A DNA stretch of 64,000 nt from JBQQPY01 sp052258065 (GCA_052258065.1 JBQQPY010000002.1:1680786-1744785); one strand, 5' to 3'; shown: positions 24,638 through 34,964, numbered from the stretch's first letter. A program made the numbers and translations. Notes: generated from the letters alone by a model not told the origin.

Positions 24638-25030
24638 TAGCACGTTTTGTAGCTATTCCGATTTATATCCCGCTGCGACAAAAATTATCGCAATCTTTCT
24701 AGTAATGGCTTGGGCATTACGCCACTGAAAATTAACGGTTTTTGCTTTCTGAGCAGTAATTCCGGTTTAGAAAACGCTATTTTGATAAGATTTAAAGCTG
24801 GTAAATAAAGTAAAAGATAAAGAAGAATTTCATCTTTAGTCTCAACGTCTTATCGTGTTCGATCAGTTTTATGAGTAGTGAATTATCTATTGTTGCGATA
24901 CTTCTGTTGCAAGTTAAGCAATAAGTTCTTGCTCTACAAATGAAAAGAATTAAGGAAGGTATATCCGTTTATTACGCTATCGAATGGTATAGTTGCACTT
25001 AATCCAGATAGAGGTATGCTAAAAACTTTT
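24638..25030 (-). mobile_element. IS630-B element, 3' part
   Basis: Starts at the TA/terminal repeat (24638) and carries the minus-strand C-terminal part parallel to 23135-23530, then is cut off where a plus-strand IS630-B sequence begins near 25030. Confidence 0.65.
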
Positions 25031-25034
25031 ATCT

Positions 25035-25915
25035 ATCAGTGATGATTTAAGACCGCGAATAATTCGATCAATTGAAGCGAATAGCTCTGTACGTATAGCG
25101 GTGCAAATAAGTTTTTCTACTGCGGTTTGTTGGAGCAAACAATTCTATCAGACTACCCTCGAGAGCCGCAAACCTATAGGAAGGTGAAATTGCGGACTGA
25201 TTTTCCTTAAAAGTTCTTTCAGAATTTAAACAAGCCTTGCTATCCTATAGCGATCTTCTTAACCGTCATATAATAACGGCCAAGAAGATCATAAAGACCG
25301 TATATTCCCCTAAGCAAAAAGCGCGACTATATAGTTCATATGGAACATTTTATTCTAAAGAAATCTCACATTTCTCACCAGAGAGGCTTGTTTCATGGAT
25401 GAAATAGCAATAACTATAAACATGAGTAGGCAAAAAGCGCAGCAGACGAGGTCAAGGATACTGTGCCGATGTCCCGCATGCCACTAGAATACCACGACAC
25501 TTACTGCTGGCATACATCTGTCTAGATTAACTGCAACTATCCTGCTCCGTGAAGAAATGAACGGATATGCTTTCCTATCTTGTGTAGAACAGGAACTTGT
25601 TTCTGTGAGCTTGTATTGGGGAATGTCGTAATAATGGATAATTTAGCTGCTCATAAAGTTTATGGTGTACGAGAAGCTATTGGGGATAAGGATACACTTT
25701 CTTTTTATCTTCCGCCTTGTTCGGTGGATTTAAATCTTATTAAAATAGTCTTTCTAAACCGAAATCACTGCCAAAAAAGCTGCAGGAAGAGCCGTTAATT
25801 CGCTGTGGAATGCAATCGCTCAAGCTATTGAGTGAAGTTTCTATAAATATTGCAGCAATTTTTTATTGCAGGGATATATAAACCGGAATAGATGAAAATA
25901 GTCTAGCGGTAAGTG
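25035..25915 (+). mobile_element. IS630-B element, near full length
   Basis: The N-terminal part is parallel to 34520-34950. From 25580 one frame reads VIMDNLAAHKVYGVREAIGD and FYLPPCSVDLNLIK: the catalytic Asp-Asn motif and the LPPYSPDLNPIE-type motif of IS630 transposases, with the final catalytic Glu changed. It ends with AWNAIAQAIE-like words near 25830. Forms an inverted pair with the copies on either side. Confidence 0.75.
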
Positions 25916-26516
25916 TCGTTTTTCTCGCTTAGCGTATAGGGCATTAACCCGGCTTCATTTGCCTTATCTTCTTCGTTTTTTTTGAAATATTCATGTTTTC
26001 ATTGTTGCACTTTTATTAATTAATGATGAGCTTTTCTAGTGAAAAATGTAATATTTTTAGATCGCAATTTACGTACATGCAGCATATCTTCGTGCCCTTG
26101 TTTAGTGCTATATACAGTCTTTATTGCCCGTTATCATAAGCGCTGAAAAGCGCACTCTTGAGAAAGGTCTGCATTTCAGACAAAGTTAGATAATAATATT
26201 CATCGATAAGCTTTAGGATAAAATCAGAATATGCATTAATTTTTGAGGCGTGATTTGGGTTCTTTGATATTTAGAGTTGCAACTTTCGGTCTTACGGAAT
26301 TGCTTGCTCTAATGAGTCAAAGTAGAAGAGTTTATTTGATATCTATCTTCCGCTGTGCGCGCAAAGTTACTTATCTCAATCAATCTAGTTCTTTGCGATT
26401 TTAAGTCTTTATTGTAAGAATGTGTGATTTAGGGTTTAGAGGAAAGATTAGCCTTAGCAATTAGATGAGTGACTGTTTAATAAACTAGAATAGATAAAAA
26501 ATCTTTTAGCCGAATA
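25916..26516 (-). mobile_element. IS630-B element, 5' half
   Basis: Minus-strand N-terminal half, parallel to 23590-24128 and 41880-42438 (TTGCTTGCTCTAATGAG, then the terminal AATAGATAAAAAA). The other half is missing. Confidence 0.65.
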
Positions 26517-26519
26517 ATA

Positions 26520-26690
26520 TATCGGGGGGAAATATGATAAACATGTGAGGTTTATGTTCTTACGTTCAAAGTTTATAAAGCAGTCTAGCTATTTATACTT
26601 CTGAAAAGTAAATAATTTGTTTATAGTTTCCTGTTTTTTCTCAGATGAAAATAGTGTATAGAATGATAATTATAAATAAGTAAAGGCTAG
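26520..26690 (-). repeat. AT-rich dispersed repeat (family F), reversed
   Basis: Reverse of the family F words (ACGTTCAAAGTTTATAAAGCAG, then GTTTCCTG), matching 15400-15500 in orientation. Non-coding. Confidence 0.4.
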
Positions 26691-27099
26691 TTTCTTATAA
26701 TTAAATCTGATTATGAATCTTATTTAGTCAGGCTCGAGCTACACTGAAAGTAGATATATTTAAATAAATAGAATACTCTACTGCAGAGCGTAAAAACGCT
26801 ATAACGGGTATTTATCATGCAATTCGTGGTTAAGATAAATTTTGCTACTTGGCAGAATTTTAAGTATTAATTAAACTGACATTCTGACTTAGGGGCACTA
26901 GTACCGCGCTTCTTAGTAGCAGAATGAAGAGTATCCATAATGCCATACAATCTGTTAAATTGGTCAATTAAAATACGTAATTAGATAATTAAATCATCAC
27001 AATTACTTTTCCTTAAACTATAATCATAGTAGATTGATAGAGAAATTATCAAGCCAAGTAAAAACAAAATAAAAATATCTGATTACGTATTTTGCTCAG

Positions 27100-27350
27100 T
27101 AAACTTTAATAAGCCGTATGGTGTGGTGAGTGTTTTTAATGTCGCTATTAAAAAGTCCTGTATCAGAGCTTTTAAGTTATAACATCGGTTAAATCAATAC
27201 TCAAATTTAGCTAGATAACGAGGTATATGCGAAACGCATGTTGGCTATGAATTTGTATAGTAAGTGTTCGTTATGGTGTTTTTGACGTTCTCTAGCAGAG
27301 CATTAATTTACTTGAAATTTATCTATTTTTAGTGTGGCCGTTATTTGTTG
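27100..27350 (-). mobile_element. IS1595-type element, C-terminal fragment
   Basis: Minus-strand FxxRFNRRxDL-like and VAALKT-like words, parallel to 5950-6180. Together with the plus-strand fragment at 26720-26990 it makes an inverted pair about 110 bases apart. Confidence 0.55.
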
Positions 27351-27359
27351 CCTGATCTG

Positions 27360-27640
27360 ATTTTTATCTCACTGAAAGAGCAAGAAGCCATAAATAAATT
27401 ATTTTTTCAAAAATATAGATAGTTAGTTTTATGAACTCAGAACATAAAATCTTAAACATATGTTTCATTATATTTTTTGTTCATTTTTTGATTGGCTTTA
27501 GTGTTCTGCGTAAAGCTGTAATAATTTTTAGTTTTGAGAAAAAGTTGTAGCGATGATAACTAATCAGCTTTTATTGATTATAATCATTTATTATATTCTT
27601 TTTAATTTTTACTAATTTTATATTTATTTATAAAATAGGC
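27360..27640 (+). repeat. AT-rich dispersed repeat (family F)
   Basis: Best copy of the family: TTTTATGAACTCAGAACATA, AAATCTTAAACATATG, TTCATTATATTTTTTG, TTCTGCGTAAAGCTGTAAT, TTTAGTTTTGAGAAAAAG. Follows an IS1595-type fragment. Confidence 0.5.
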
Positions 27641-27679
27641 GCGGAATAATGGATTTAGATTCTATATTATACCGATATT

Positions 27680-28180
27680 CATGACTGCAATCGAGTTTAC
27701 TGCCCAATACTAGTTAAAGCAATTTTTGATTGTAGAGTCAGACGTATCAGTGCAGTGTAATTTAAAGCTCTTTACAAGAATAAAATGGTAGCTTTGTAGC
27801 ACGCTTTCTATGCGTCTGTTAAATAGTTCGATGATACCATTCGTTTTTGACTGATCCGAAAAGATAGTGTTCTATATCAAGCGCTGTATATAAGTGGTTG
27901 AATTCATTTTTTCTAATGGCAGGCACTGTCGGAGGTTAAAAAGACGCTTTATAAATTCTTTGCCATTGTCTGTAAGTGCTTAATGAATAGCTATAGAATA
28001 TGCTCAACTAAGGTTACGCGAGAAACGTCGTGCATTAGCTTCGGTTTTATCTTATTAAAGATATATAAAATTTATCGAGTTGCTTGATATATGCCCGTGA
28101 AAAGATGTGGTCTTGAGGTTTTATTTAGTATTTGTGAAAAATATTTCACATTAATATGAAAGTAAACAGGCTGATAGTTT
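27680..28180 (-). mobile_element. IS481-like element, 3' half
   Basis: Minus-strand transposase from the tail back to the KYLPQMPNET-equivalent (near 28130-28150). Stops throughout; the N-terminal half is absent. Confidence 0.7.
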
Positions 28181-28254
28181 TTAAATATGTTGCATCTCAG
28201 AAGGTAGTATTGTTTTTAACAATTTATATTTAATTTTAAAGCAACATTCCATAC

Positions 28255-28400
28255 ATTGGAATAGAGTTTTATGATTCAACACTGATTGAGGTAATTCCTG
28301 CTTGTGGAGTTAGATGTATCCGTGCAGTGTAAATAAAATTCTGGCTTGCAAAAACATCCTCTGCGCGCTTATTAAATTGCTTAATGATGCTTCTTGCTTC
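28255..28400 (-). mobile_element. IS481-like element, 3' tail fragment
   Basis: About 145 bases equivalent to the last part of the element on the minus strand, directly followed by a plus-strand copy that starts near 28402. Confidence 0.5.
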
Positions 28401-28401
28401 C

Positions 28402-29660
28402 AGGTTATTATATAGATCTTTGGCGTACAGTCCTGTCTATGACAAGATAGCTACTAAGGAATATAGTTAAGAGCATAATGTCATGGTGATGAGACTCAAT
28501 AGTCAGAAAGCTACAATACATAAAATAAGAACTATTCTTCAGATAAGTCGAGCGATCCAGCATCTATTTTTGATTTAGTGTTATGGGAATCTCTAAGCTG
28601 ACCGTTTCTAAATGGAAAAAACGAGATGGTATTGAAGATTATGGTCATATCCGCCATCGTTTGCAGGCGACGCTGTCGCTAGATCAGCAAGCAGTAGTAT
28701 GTTTCCCTGCGGAAGAGGCTTTTCTCTCACTGGGCAATCTGTTAGCAGTATCGTACGCGAATTCTTGAACTCCGCACTAGACTGTTTATGCAGGCATGGA
28801 TTCGGGCCTTTGCGTGCAATGAAGGAGAAAGCGCGAAAAACAAAACACAAAGCGTTTAAAAGTTATCAGTCCAGTTATCTGCATGCTGATGTAAAATATT
28901 TTTTACAAATGCTCAATGAAACCTTACGACGTTATCTCCTGCTTGAGATAGAGCAAGCGAATTGATGGGTTTTTATCCGTTTTTATCAATCTAAGGCCGT
29001 GCCTAATGCACAACGTTTCTTGCGTAATCTTAGTTGAGCATATTCCATGGCTATGCGTCGTACACTTATAGATAAGAGTAAGAATTTCTTGATGACACGT
29101 TTCTTAGCTAGCTTTAGCCGACTATATAGCATTGTGGATGCCGTTAATTCTGCTACATTAAGAAGCGCGATGCAGTGATCTTAAGTTATAATTTTGGTTA
29201 AATCGATACTGAAATTCGCTCTGATAATTAAGCTTATGTTGGCCAGAAATTGCATGGCAAGTGTCCATTATAGAGTTTTGACATTCTTTGATAGAATATT
29301 GAGAAATTTGAAAAGTGTCTATTCCTAGTGTAGTTGAGATTGAGCTGGATAAAGTGCGTAATTAGGAAGAATGTACAGAAGCCTTTTAGGCCTGCGAAAA
29401 CGCTTAGCCACTGGGAAATATAAATTCGATCGCTTATGTCTAAAGCTTGATATAAAACAACGCCTTAGCCTATCGAAGCGGCAAACAGTGCAATTAGTGG
29501 TATGATGGGGCGAGGTAATGGGCGTATAGAAGATCTGCTACAAAGTCACTATTTCCATTCTGATGAACAGCTTCAGATCACACTGTAGGGGCGTGTTTCG
29601 CTCTAAAATCAGGAATTAATTCAAGCAATGTTGGGTGCTGCAAGTTCATTGCAGTCTATG
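28402..29660 (+). mobile_element. IS481-like element, best-preserved copy, split by IS1595 fragment
   Basis: Left terminus AGGTTATTATATAGATC. Two frames are still long: 28583-28768 (MGISKLTVSKWKKRDGIEDY, then HIRHRLQATLSLDQQAVV) with the helix-turn-helix, and 28699-28965 (CRHGFGPLRAMKEKARKTKH, then LHADVKYF with the first catalytic Asp). The DNGKEF- and VERFNG-equivalent regions follow after an inverted IS1595-type fragment (about 29110-29350). The domain order (HTH, linker, integrase core) is what I recall for IS481-family transposases. Useful as the reference for the other copies here. Confidence 0.82.
29110..29350 (-). mobile_element. IS1595-type element, C-terminal fragment inside IS481-like copy
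   Basis: Minus-strand FQYRFNQNYNLRS-like words. Interrupts the IS481-like copy, as the fragment at 5950-6180 does in another copy. Confidence 0.5.
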
Positions 29661-30072
29661 CAATGTTAATCGCGTCCCTGCGTGAGCGTAGCGAACATCC
29701 GAGCTATCGTATTGTATAACACTAGGCTGTCGCGTGCGAAAAACCAGTTTTTTAAAAGATATAGTGCTTAAAAATTACAACTAAAAATATTAATTTACAT
29801 TGCACGATTCGTGAATTTTACTTGGGAATGCGCCGAATATGCCCTAAGAGGGCGGCGAGATTGTTTTACTTAACACATCCGCGAAGACTAGAATAGTAGA
29901 AGGCATTACGGGCCTGACGACAAAGTATGAATCTCCTCGAGTAAAAACGCTTGCAGCGGGAAAGGCAGTGCTTGAACGATGGTGTTCATTGTCGTTGGAA
30001 TCACGCTAAAAGTGGGCTGCTGAGATTAGCATCACGGCCGCTAGAAGCCGTAATGTTGTGTCTCGCCTGCGG
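29661..30072. other. Gene-free stretch after pykA
   Basis: No gene recognised. In E. coli lpxM lies downstream of pykA; no trace of it was found. A weak hairpin built on ACGGC/GCCGT near 30030-30050 could serve as the pykA terminator but lacks a T run. Confidence 0.35.
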
Positions 30073-31515
30073 TTATTCCACGCGCAGAATGCGGCTGGTA
30101 TTAGTGCTGCCGATCATGTCCATTACATCACCTTGGGTAATGATTACCAGATCTCCCGAGACCAGAAATCCCTTATCGCGCAGAAAATTAGCAGCGTGGT
30201 TTGCCGCCGTTACGCCGTCGCAATTACCGTTAAAGTACACCGGCGTCACGCCACGATAAAGCGCGGTTAGATTCAGGGTATGCTCATGGCGTGAGAGGGC
30301 AAAAATCGGCAGACCCGAGCTGATACGGGACATCATCAGCGTAGTGCGGCCTGATTCCGTCATTGAGATAATAGCCGTGATACCCTTAAGGTGATTAGCT
30401 GCGTACATCGCCGACATGGCGATGGCCTCTTCGATATTATCAAATTGCATGTTCAGCCGATGTTTAGACACATTAATGCTGGGAATCTTCTCTGCTCCGA
30501 GGCAAACTCGGGCCATCGCAGATACTGTTTCGGCAGGATACTGCCCCGCGGCGGTTTCGGCTGACAGCATAACCGCGTCGGTCCCGTCAAGCACCGCGTT
30601 GGCGACATCCATGACTTCGGCCCGAGTGGGCATCGAGTTAGTTATCATTGATTCCATCATCTGCGTCGCGGTAATTACAGCGCGATTAAGCGTACGGGCG
30701 CGGCGGATTAATTTCTTTTGAATACCTACCAGCTCGGGATCGCCGATTTCAACTCCTAAGTCGCCGCGGGCCACCATCACGACATCCGAGGCAAGTATAA
30801 TATCATCCATCGCTTCCTCGCTGGCTACGGCTTCGGCGCGCTCGATTTTCGATACGATTTTAGCATAGCTGCCAGCGTCACGTGCCAAGGCGCGTGCATA
30901 GTTTAGATCCTCTCCGGTGCGGGGAAAAGAAACCGCCAAGTAATCGACGCCGATTTTGGCGGCGGTAATGATATTAGATTTATCCTTTTCAGTTAGTGTT
31001 TCAGCCGACAAACCACCACCGAGCTTGTTGATACCTTTATTGTTAGATAGTGTGCCGCCCATGATCACTTCAGTGTAAATTCGGATGCCCTTTACCTCAA
31101 GCACTTTGATCTGAACGCGGCCATCATCCAGCAGCAGAATATCGCCGGGCACGACATCATTGGCCAAGCCTTTATAGTCAATGCCCACCCGCTCTCTGTC
31201 ACCTTCCCCGCTGTTTAGTGATGCATCGAGCAGAAATTTGTCGCTGACGTTCAGGAAAATTTTCCCTTTTCGAAACGTTGAAATGCGGATCTTCGGCCCC
31301 TGTAAATCACCAAGTATCGCGACGTGCAGACCGAGACGGTTCGAGATTTCGTGCACTTTCTGCGCACGTAGAAAATGATCCTCCGCGCTGCCGTGTGAAA
31401 AATTTAGGCGAACGACGTTGGCACCGGCGGCGATTACTTTTTCGAGATTATTATCGCGGTCGGTAGCGGGACCGAGAGTGGTAACAATTTTAGTTCTTCT
31501 TAGCCGTCTGGACAT
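30073..31515 (-). CDS. pykA: Pyruvate kinase II
   Basis: Converts phosphoenolpyruvate and ADP to pyruvate and ATP, the last step of glycolysis; the PykA isozyme is AMP-activated. The start at 31515 gives MSRRLRRTKIVTTLGPATDR and 480 residues, the E. coli length; an ATG eight codons upstream is less likely. The substrate/metal sites are intact: NFSHGS near residue 37, MVARGDLGVEIG near 257, ITATQMMESM near 286, and the A domain Thr-rich segment. The C-terminal allosteric domain is complete through SGDLVIITQGDVM. Neighbour hexR, whose product represses pykA and zwf in related bacteria, is dead, so pykA may be deregulated. Confidence 0.97.
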   Translation of the reverse strand: MSRRLRRTKIVTTLGPATDRDNNLEKVIAAGANVVRLNFSHGSAEDHFLRAQKVHEISNRLGLHVAILGDLQGPKIRISTFRKGKIFLNVSDKFLLDASLNSGEGDRERVGIDYKGLANDVVPGDILLLDDGRVQIKVLEVKGIRIYTEVIMGGTLSNNKGINKLGGGLSAETLTEKDKSNIITAAKIGVDYLAVSFPRTGEDLNYARALARDAGSYAKIVSKIERAEAVASEEAMDDIILASDVVMVARGDLGVEIGDPELVGIQKKLIRRARTLNRAVITATQMMESMITNSMPTRAEVMDVANAVLDGTDAVMLSAETAAGQYPAETVSAMARVCLGAEKIPSINVSKHRLNMQFDNIEEAIAMSAMYAANHLKGITAIISMTESGRTTLMMSRISSGLPIFALSRHEHTLNLTALYRGVTPVYFNGNCDGVTAANHAANFLRDKGFLVSGDLVIITQGDVMDMIGSTNTSRILRVE

Positions 31516-31689
31516 AGATAACTCCGTTGACTTAGGCATTGGTGTTGTTCTAATAAAAGACTGCGCCGTCGGGGCACAAAACGTTTGGCTGCTTCCTGCG
31601 GCGGATCATTGCTATTGATAGAAGCCATTTCGCGGCGGTTAAGCCATCGCGAAATGGCGGGAATGTCTCTCTGGATGCCTTCGTTAAAG

Positions 31690-32503
31690 TCCTTGTTCTG
31701 TTTTATCAGAGCGCGATTCATTCAGGGTGCCTTTCATATGCTGAAAATTATCCCGGATTTTACAGCATGTTGCAGCGTAAAGCAGGTTATAAAGACATCG
31801 CTTAAAGTTAACTGCGCCAGGCGTGATGTCATCGGCATAAGCATTGCGGTACGCACAATACGATCTGCAAGCGCGGTAAGGTAATGGCGATAACCGCAGC
31901 ATCACTCTCCTGTCCTAGCGCCGAGAATTCTTCCGGTATTTTGGTGCCGACAGTATGAGAAGTCGGCACCAAAACATCGCCTTCGAAGGAGTTGATTTAG
32001 TGTATGCGATGCAACTCGATACTCTCCGAGTAAAGTATTGCGATATTAAAATGGGCAAACTTTTTATCACATCATGCACCACCCTCGCTGAGGCGCCAAG
32101 ACTAAACAGGAAATTTTCTTAGTGCGGGTAAGCGATTCTGCCGCACAGTTTGATTGCGGCGATCTTTAAGCTGTTTTTACCTATTGCAGACTCGCCGTCG
32201 CAGACTTAAAGATTTTATGGGTATAGAGATTTATCTTATTATCTTAATGCAGATTGCGTTTTACATACGACCTCCCGTTCGCCAGGCTCCGAACGAGATG
32301 CAACTTAAATCAGGATGGTGTGTACTTTCTAAATAGTGGCAAAAATGATTTACAGTTAGTTCGCTGACTATCGCTGTGCGCGCGCAGATCGCGATGCTGG
32401 AAGCGATGTCAGTGTGGGAGGATGGCAGGATGCTTGCTACGATATTACGTTTAGATTTACTCAGTAACTCCAGATAAGTATTTATTTTTTCCTGTATTTT
32501 CAT
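31690..32503 (-). pseudogene. hexR: RpiR-family regulator HexR, decayed
   Basis: HexR represses zwf, edd and related central-carbon genes and is relieved by KDPG. On the minus strand the N-terminal HTH domain is readable from 32503: KIQEKINTYLELLSKSKRNI, then AIVSELTVNHFCHYLEST. The SIS domain appears in fragments: LFxLGASARVVHDxIKS near 32100 and CKIRDNFQHMKGTLNESRSD near 31700-31740, the equivalent of AKFRDNLKRVKEALKESRFD. Frameshifts and stops between these kill it. It lies between pykA (same strand) and divergent zwf, exactly as in E. coli. Confidence 0.85.
31939..31974. repeat. Perfect 13-bp inverted repeat inside hexR remains
   Basis: TTTTGGTGCCGAC at 31939-31951 and GTCGGCACCAAAA at 31962-31974 with a 10-base loop. 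It ends in a T or A run depending on strand, so it could act as a bidirectional terminator, although hexR itself does not normally contain one here. Confidence 0.6.
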
Positions 32504-32649
32504 AAGTGAATAGCTCGTAGATTTTTGTCGATTTCATACAAAAAATCAGTAGTGGCGTAATGAAATACACTAGAAGCCGGTACTTAAAGGCAGCGAAACA
32601 GAATGACACAATGTGTCTAACTTTCAAAGCAGTCATGCAACTACAATGT

Positions 32650-32684
32650 TATTCATTAATTACACTCTTAAAAAGCCGGCTATA
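32650..32684 (+). promoter_or_regulatory. Candidate zwf promoter and partial HexR-like site
   Basis: TATACT at 32679-32684 with a weak -35 about 17 bases upstream. TTAATTACA just before it resembles half of the palindromic HexR operator. Suggestive only. Confidence 0.3.
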
Positions 32685-32795
32685 CTTATCAAAAAACAGT
32701 AGTTTAGTGCATTATTTTTGACGTTTTGTCGGTCGATGTTGAAAAAATCCCCTAATGATTTAATAAAATTAGAAATCCTGCGCAAGGAGAAGCAC

Positions 32796-34269
32796 ATGTC
32801 GGTAACATCCATAGCCCAGCCCTGTGATCTGGTCATTTTTGGCGCAAAAGGCGATCTAGCGCGACGCAAGTTGTTGCCCTCGTTGTATCAGCTGGAAAAG
32901 GTCGGTTCACTTCATCCGGAAACCCGCATTATCGGTGTTGGTCGCGCGGACTGGGGCGTCAAAGCTTATACGAAGGTTGTGCGTGAGGCATTAGAGACTT
33001 TCATTAAGGAGCCAATTGATAACAAATTGTGGAAGACGCTGAGTGCGCGGCTTGATTTCTACAATTTAGATATCAACGAGACCAAGAATTTTAACCAGCT
33101 AGCTGAAAAACTGGATCAGCAAGCGCGGGTGACGGTGCATTACTTTGCAATGCCCCCCAACACTTTTGGAGCAATCTGCAAGGGCCTGGGCAAAGCGGGT
33201 TTGAATGCAATTTCTAGCCGTATCGTTATGGAAAAACCGCTCGGTACCGATCTGGCGTCTTCTCGGGTGATAAACGATCAGGTCGCGGAATATTTCAATG
33301 AAAGCCAAGTTTACCGCATCGACCATTATCTAGGCAAAGAGACCGTACTTAATTTGTTGGCGCTGCGTTTTGCCAATTCGCTTTTCGCCTTCAATTGGGA
33401 TAACCGTACTATCGATCATGTGCAGATTACGGTCGCTGAAGAAGTCGGCATCGAAGGCCGCTGGGGCTATTTTGATAAAGCCGGTCAAATGCGTGATATG
33501 ATCCAAAGTCATCTACTGCAGATCCTGACTATGATAGCCATGTCACCGCCCTCGGATCTAAGCACCGACCGGATCCGTGATGAAAAAGTGAAGGTGCTGC
33601 GCTCGCTGCGTCCCATTGATTACAGTAATGTGCGTGATACGACAGTACGCGGACAGTATACTAGTGGGTTCATACAAGGGAAAAAGTTCTCGGATATCTG
33701 GAAGAAGATGGTGCGAATAAAAACAGCCGGACGGAAACCTTCGTTTCTATCCGCGTCGACATCGACAATTGGCGCTGGGCAGGCGTACCGTTTTATCTGC
33801 GTACCGGCAAACATTTGCCGATAAAATGTTCCGAGGTGGTGATTTTTTTAAAAATCCAGCGCTTAACTTATTTCGGAATTCGTATCAGCAGCTGCCGCAG
33901 AATAAATTGACCATTCGTCTCCAGCCAGATGCGGGGATGGATATTGAGATCTTGAATAAAGTGCCAGGTTTAGATCATAAACACCGTCTGCAGACTGCCA
34001 AATTAGATCTAAGCTTTACCGAAACTTTTAATCAAGAACATCTAGTCGACGCTTATGGGCGGTTACTATTGGAAACCATGCGCGGTATCCAGGCGCTATT
34101 CGTCCGCCGTGATGAAGTAGAAGAAGCTTGGAAATGGGTCGATTCAATTATGGAAGCTTGGAAGGAAGGAAATGACGCACCGAAATCTTATCAGGCCGGC
34201 ACCTGGGGGCCGGTCGCCTCCGTCGAAATGATTACCCGAGATGGGCGGTTATGGAATGAATTGAAGTAA
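32796..34269 (+). pseudogene. zwf: Glucose-6-phosphate dehydrogenase with two homopolymer frameshifts
   Basis: Zwf catalyses the first step of the oxidative pentose-phosphate pathway and supplies NADPH. ATG at 32796 has AAGGAG six bases upstream. The NADP-binding start VIFGAKGDLARRKLLPSLYQ and the active-site RIDHYLGKE are intact. The frame breaks at 33681-33685, where five A replace an expected six, and again at 33843-33849, where seven T replace an expected eight. Between and after, the protein continues faithfully: TETFVSIRVDIDNWRWAGVP, NKLTIRLQPDAGMDIEILNK, YQAGTWGPVASVEMITRDGR. Restoring both bases gives 491 residues, the E. coli length. No other lesion was seen, so either the gene died very recently, or transcriptional slippage or sequencing error is involved. 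Confidence 0.9.
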
Positions 34270-34339
34270 TAGCCAGTTTGTTGCATTCGGTAAAATAGTA
34301 TGGTCAATTTTTGAATCATGTTTAATGAAAGTTATTCTG

Positions 34340-34480
34340 ACTACGCATTTTGCTCAGCTTCCTTCGGCAGGCTTTATGGCATTGTGGCTGCTTTTAATGC
34401 CGCTACAATTAAGCGCGGCATTAGTGTTACCAAGTCATAATGTCGATTAAAGCAATACGCAAATTTGGCTAGAATACTTT
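34340..34480 (-). mobile_element. IS1595-type element, C-terminal fragment
   Basis: Minus-strand translation ILAKFAYCFNRHYDLVTLMP followed by RLIVAALKAATMP, with no stop over about 33 codons: the clearest IS1595-type C-terminus in the window. Confidence 0.65.
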
Positions 34481-34499
34481 TATATTTTTAGTATATTAA

Positions 34500-34960
34500 A
34501 TAGATATTTAGCTATATGCCGTATCTAATTTTTTCTCTGAGGTCTAAATAGCATATTCTTACAGTTAGAATTTAAGATTGCGAATAATCAGATTGATTAA
34601 AGCGAGTGATTCTGCACGTGCAGCAGCGGATAGATATTAAATCGATTCTCCTGCTGTTGCTCGTTAGAACAAACGATTTTGTTAGAACGGAAGTTACAGC
34701 CTTAAACCTAGAGGAAATCCGAATCGCGGACTAAAAATTGATCCGTATTCTAATTTTATCCTGATTCTTATTAATCGGTCTTGTCATTTAACCTTGTCTA
34801 AAATACAGGCCTCTTTGAAAATACTTTCAGTATTTAAATGAGTCTTGTGACTCTATCGCGTTCTTTCATCACTATATGATAACGGTTAAAAAAGACTGTA
34901 CATGTCACTGCACAAAAGTGCGACGATATAATTCATGCGTGTAAATTAGGGTATCGATCA
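34500..34960 (+). mobile_element. IS630-B element, 5' half
   Basis: Plus-strand N-terminal half parallel to 25040-25430 and 17480-17650; contains words equivalent to ARAAADRYQI and LKPRGNPKSR. Cut off at about 34960 by an IS481-like fragment. Confidence 0.65.
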
Positions 34961-34964
34961 AAAA

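Larger units (their letters stand above)
22962..26990 (+). mobile_element. IS1595-type element shattered by IS630-B insertions
   Basis: The pieces line up in order on the plus strand. 22962-23134: N terminus NLIQFQAGLSFLTFLELYEG and zinc-ribbon words FFCPVCENTKGC. 24129-24637: catalytic core with SGRIEIDHAYLDGKCSGKCG (first catalytic Asp) and FAAAISTNK. 26720-26990: C-terminal words near NVKSAITGxYHAI and the FxxRF tail. The first gap is one IS630-B copy; the second holds three IS630-B pieces and other debris. Stops occur throughout. Confidence 0.65.

Noticed and set aside
28583..28965. Functional IS481-like transposase
   Set aside because: The longest copy still has stops, a frameshift and an IS1595-type interruption at about 29.1 kb, so no intact enzyme is encoded.
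13000..29700. CRISPR array or defence island in the long gene-poor region
   Set aside because: No regularly spaced short direct repeats; the repeats are full IS relics in both orientations, and no cas-like or nuclease frames were seen.
30073..31620. Plus-strand frames opposite pykA
   Set aside because: Shadows of pykA; no independent support.
32648..32666. Complete HexR operator before zwf
   Set aside because: Only one half of the palindrome is convincing; the spacing of the other half does not fit.
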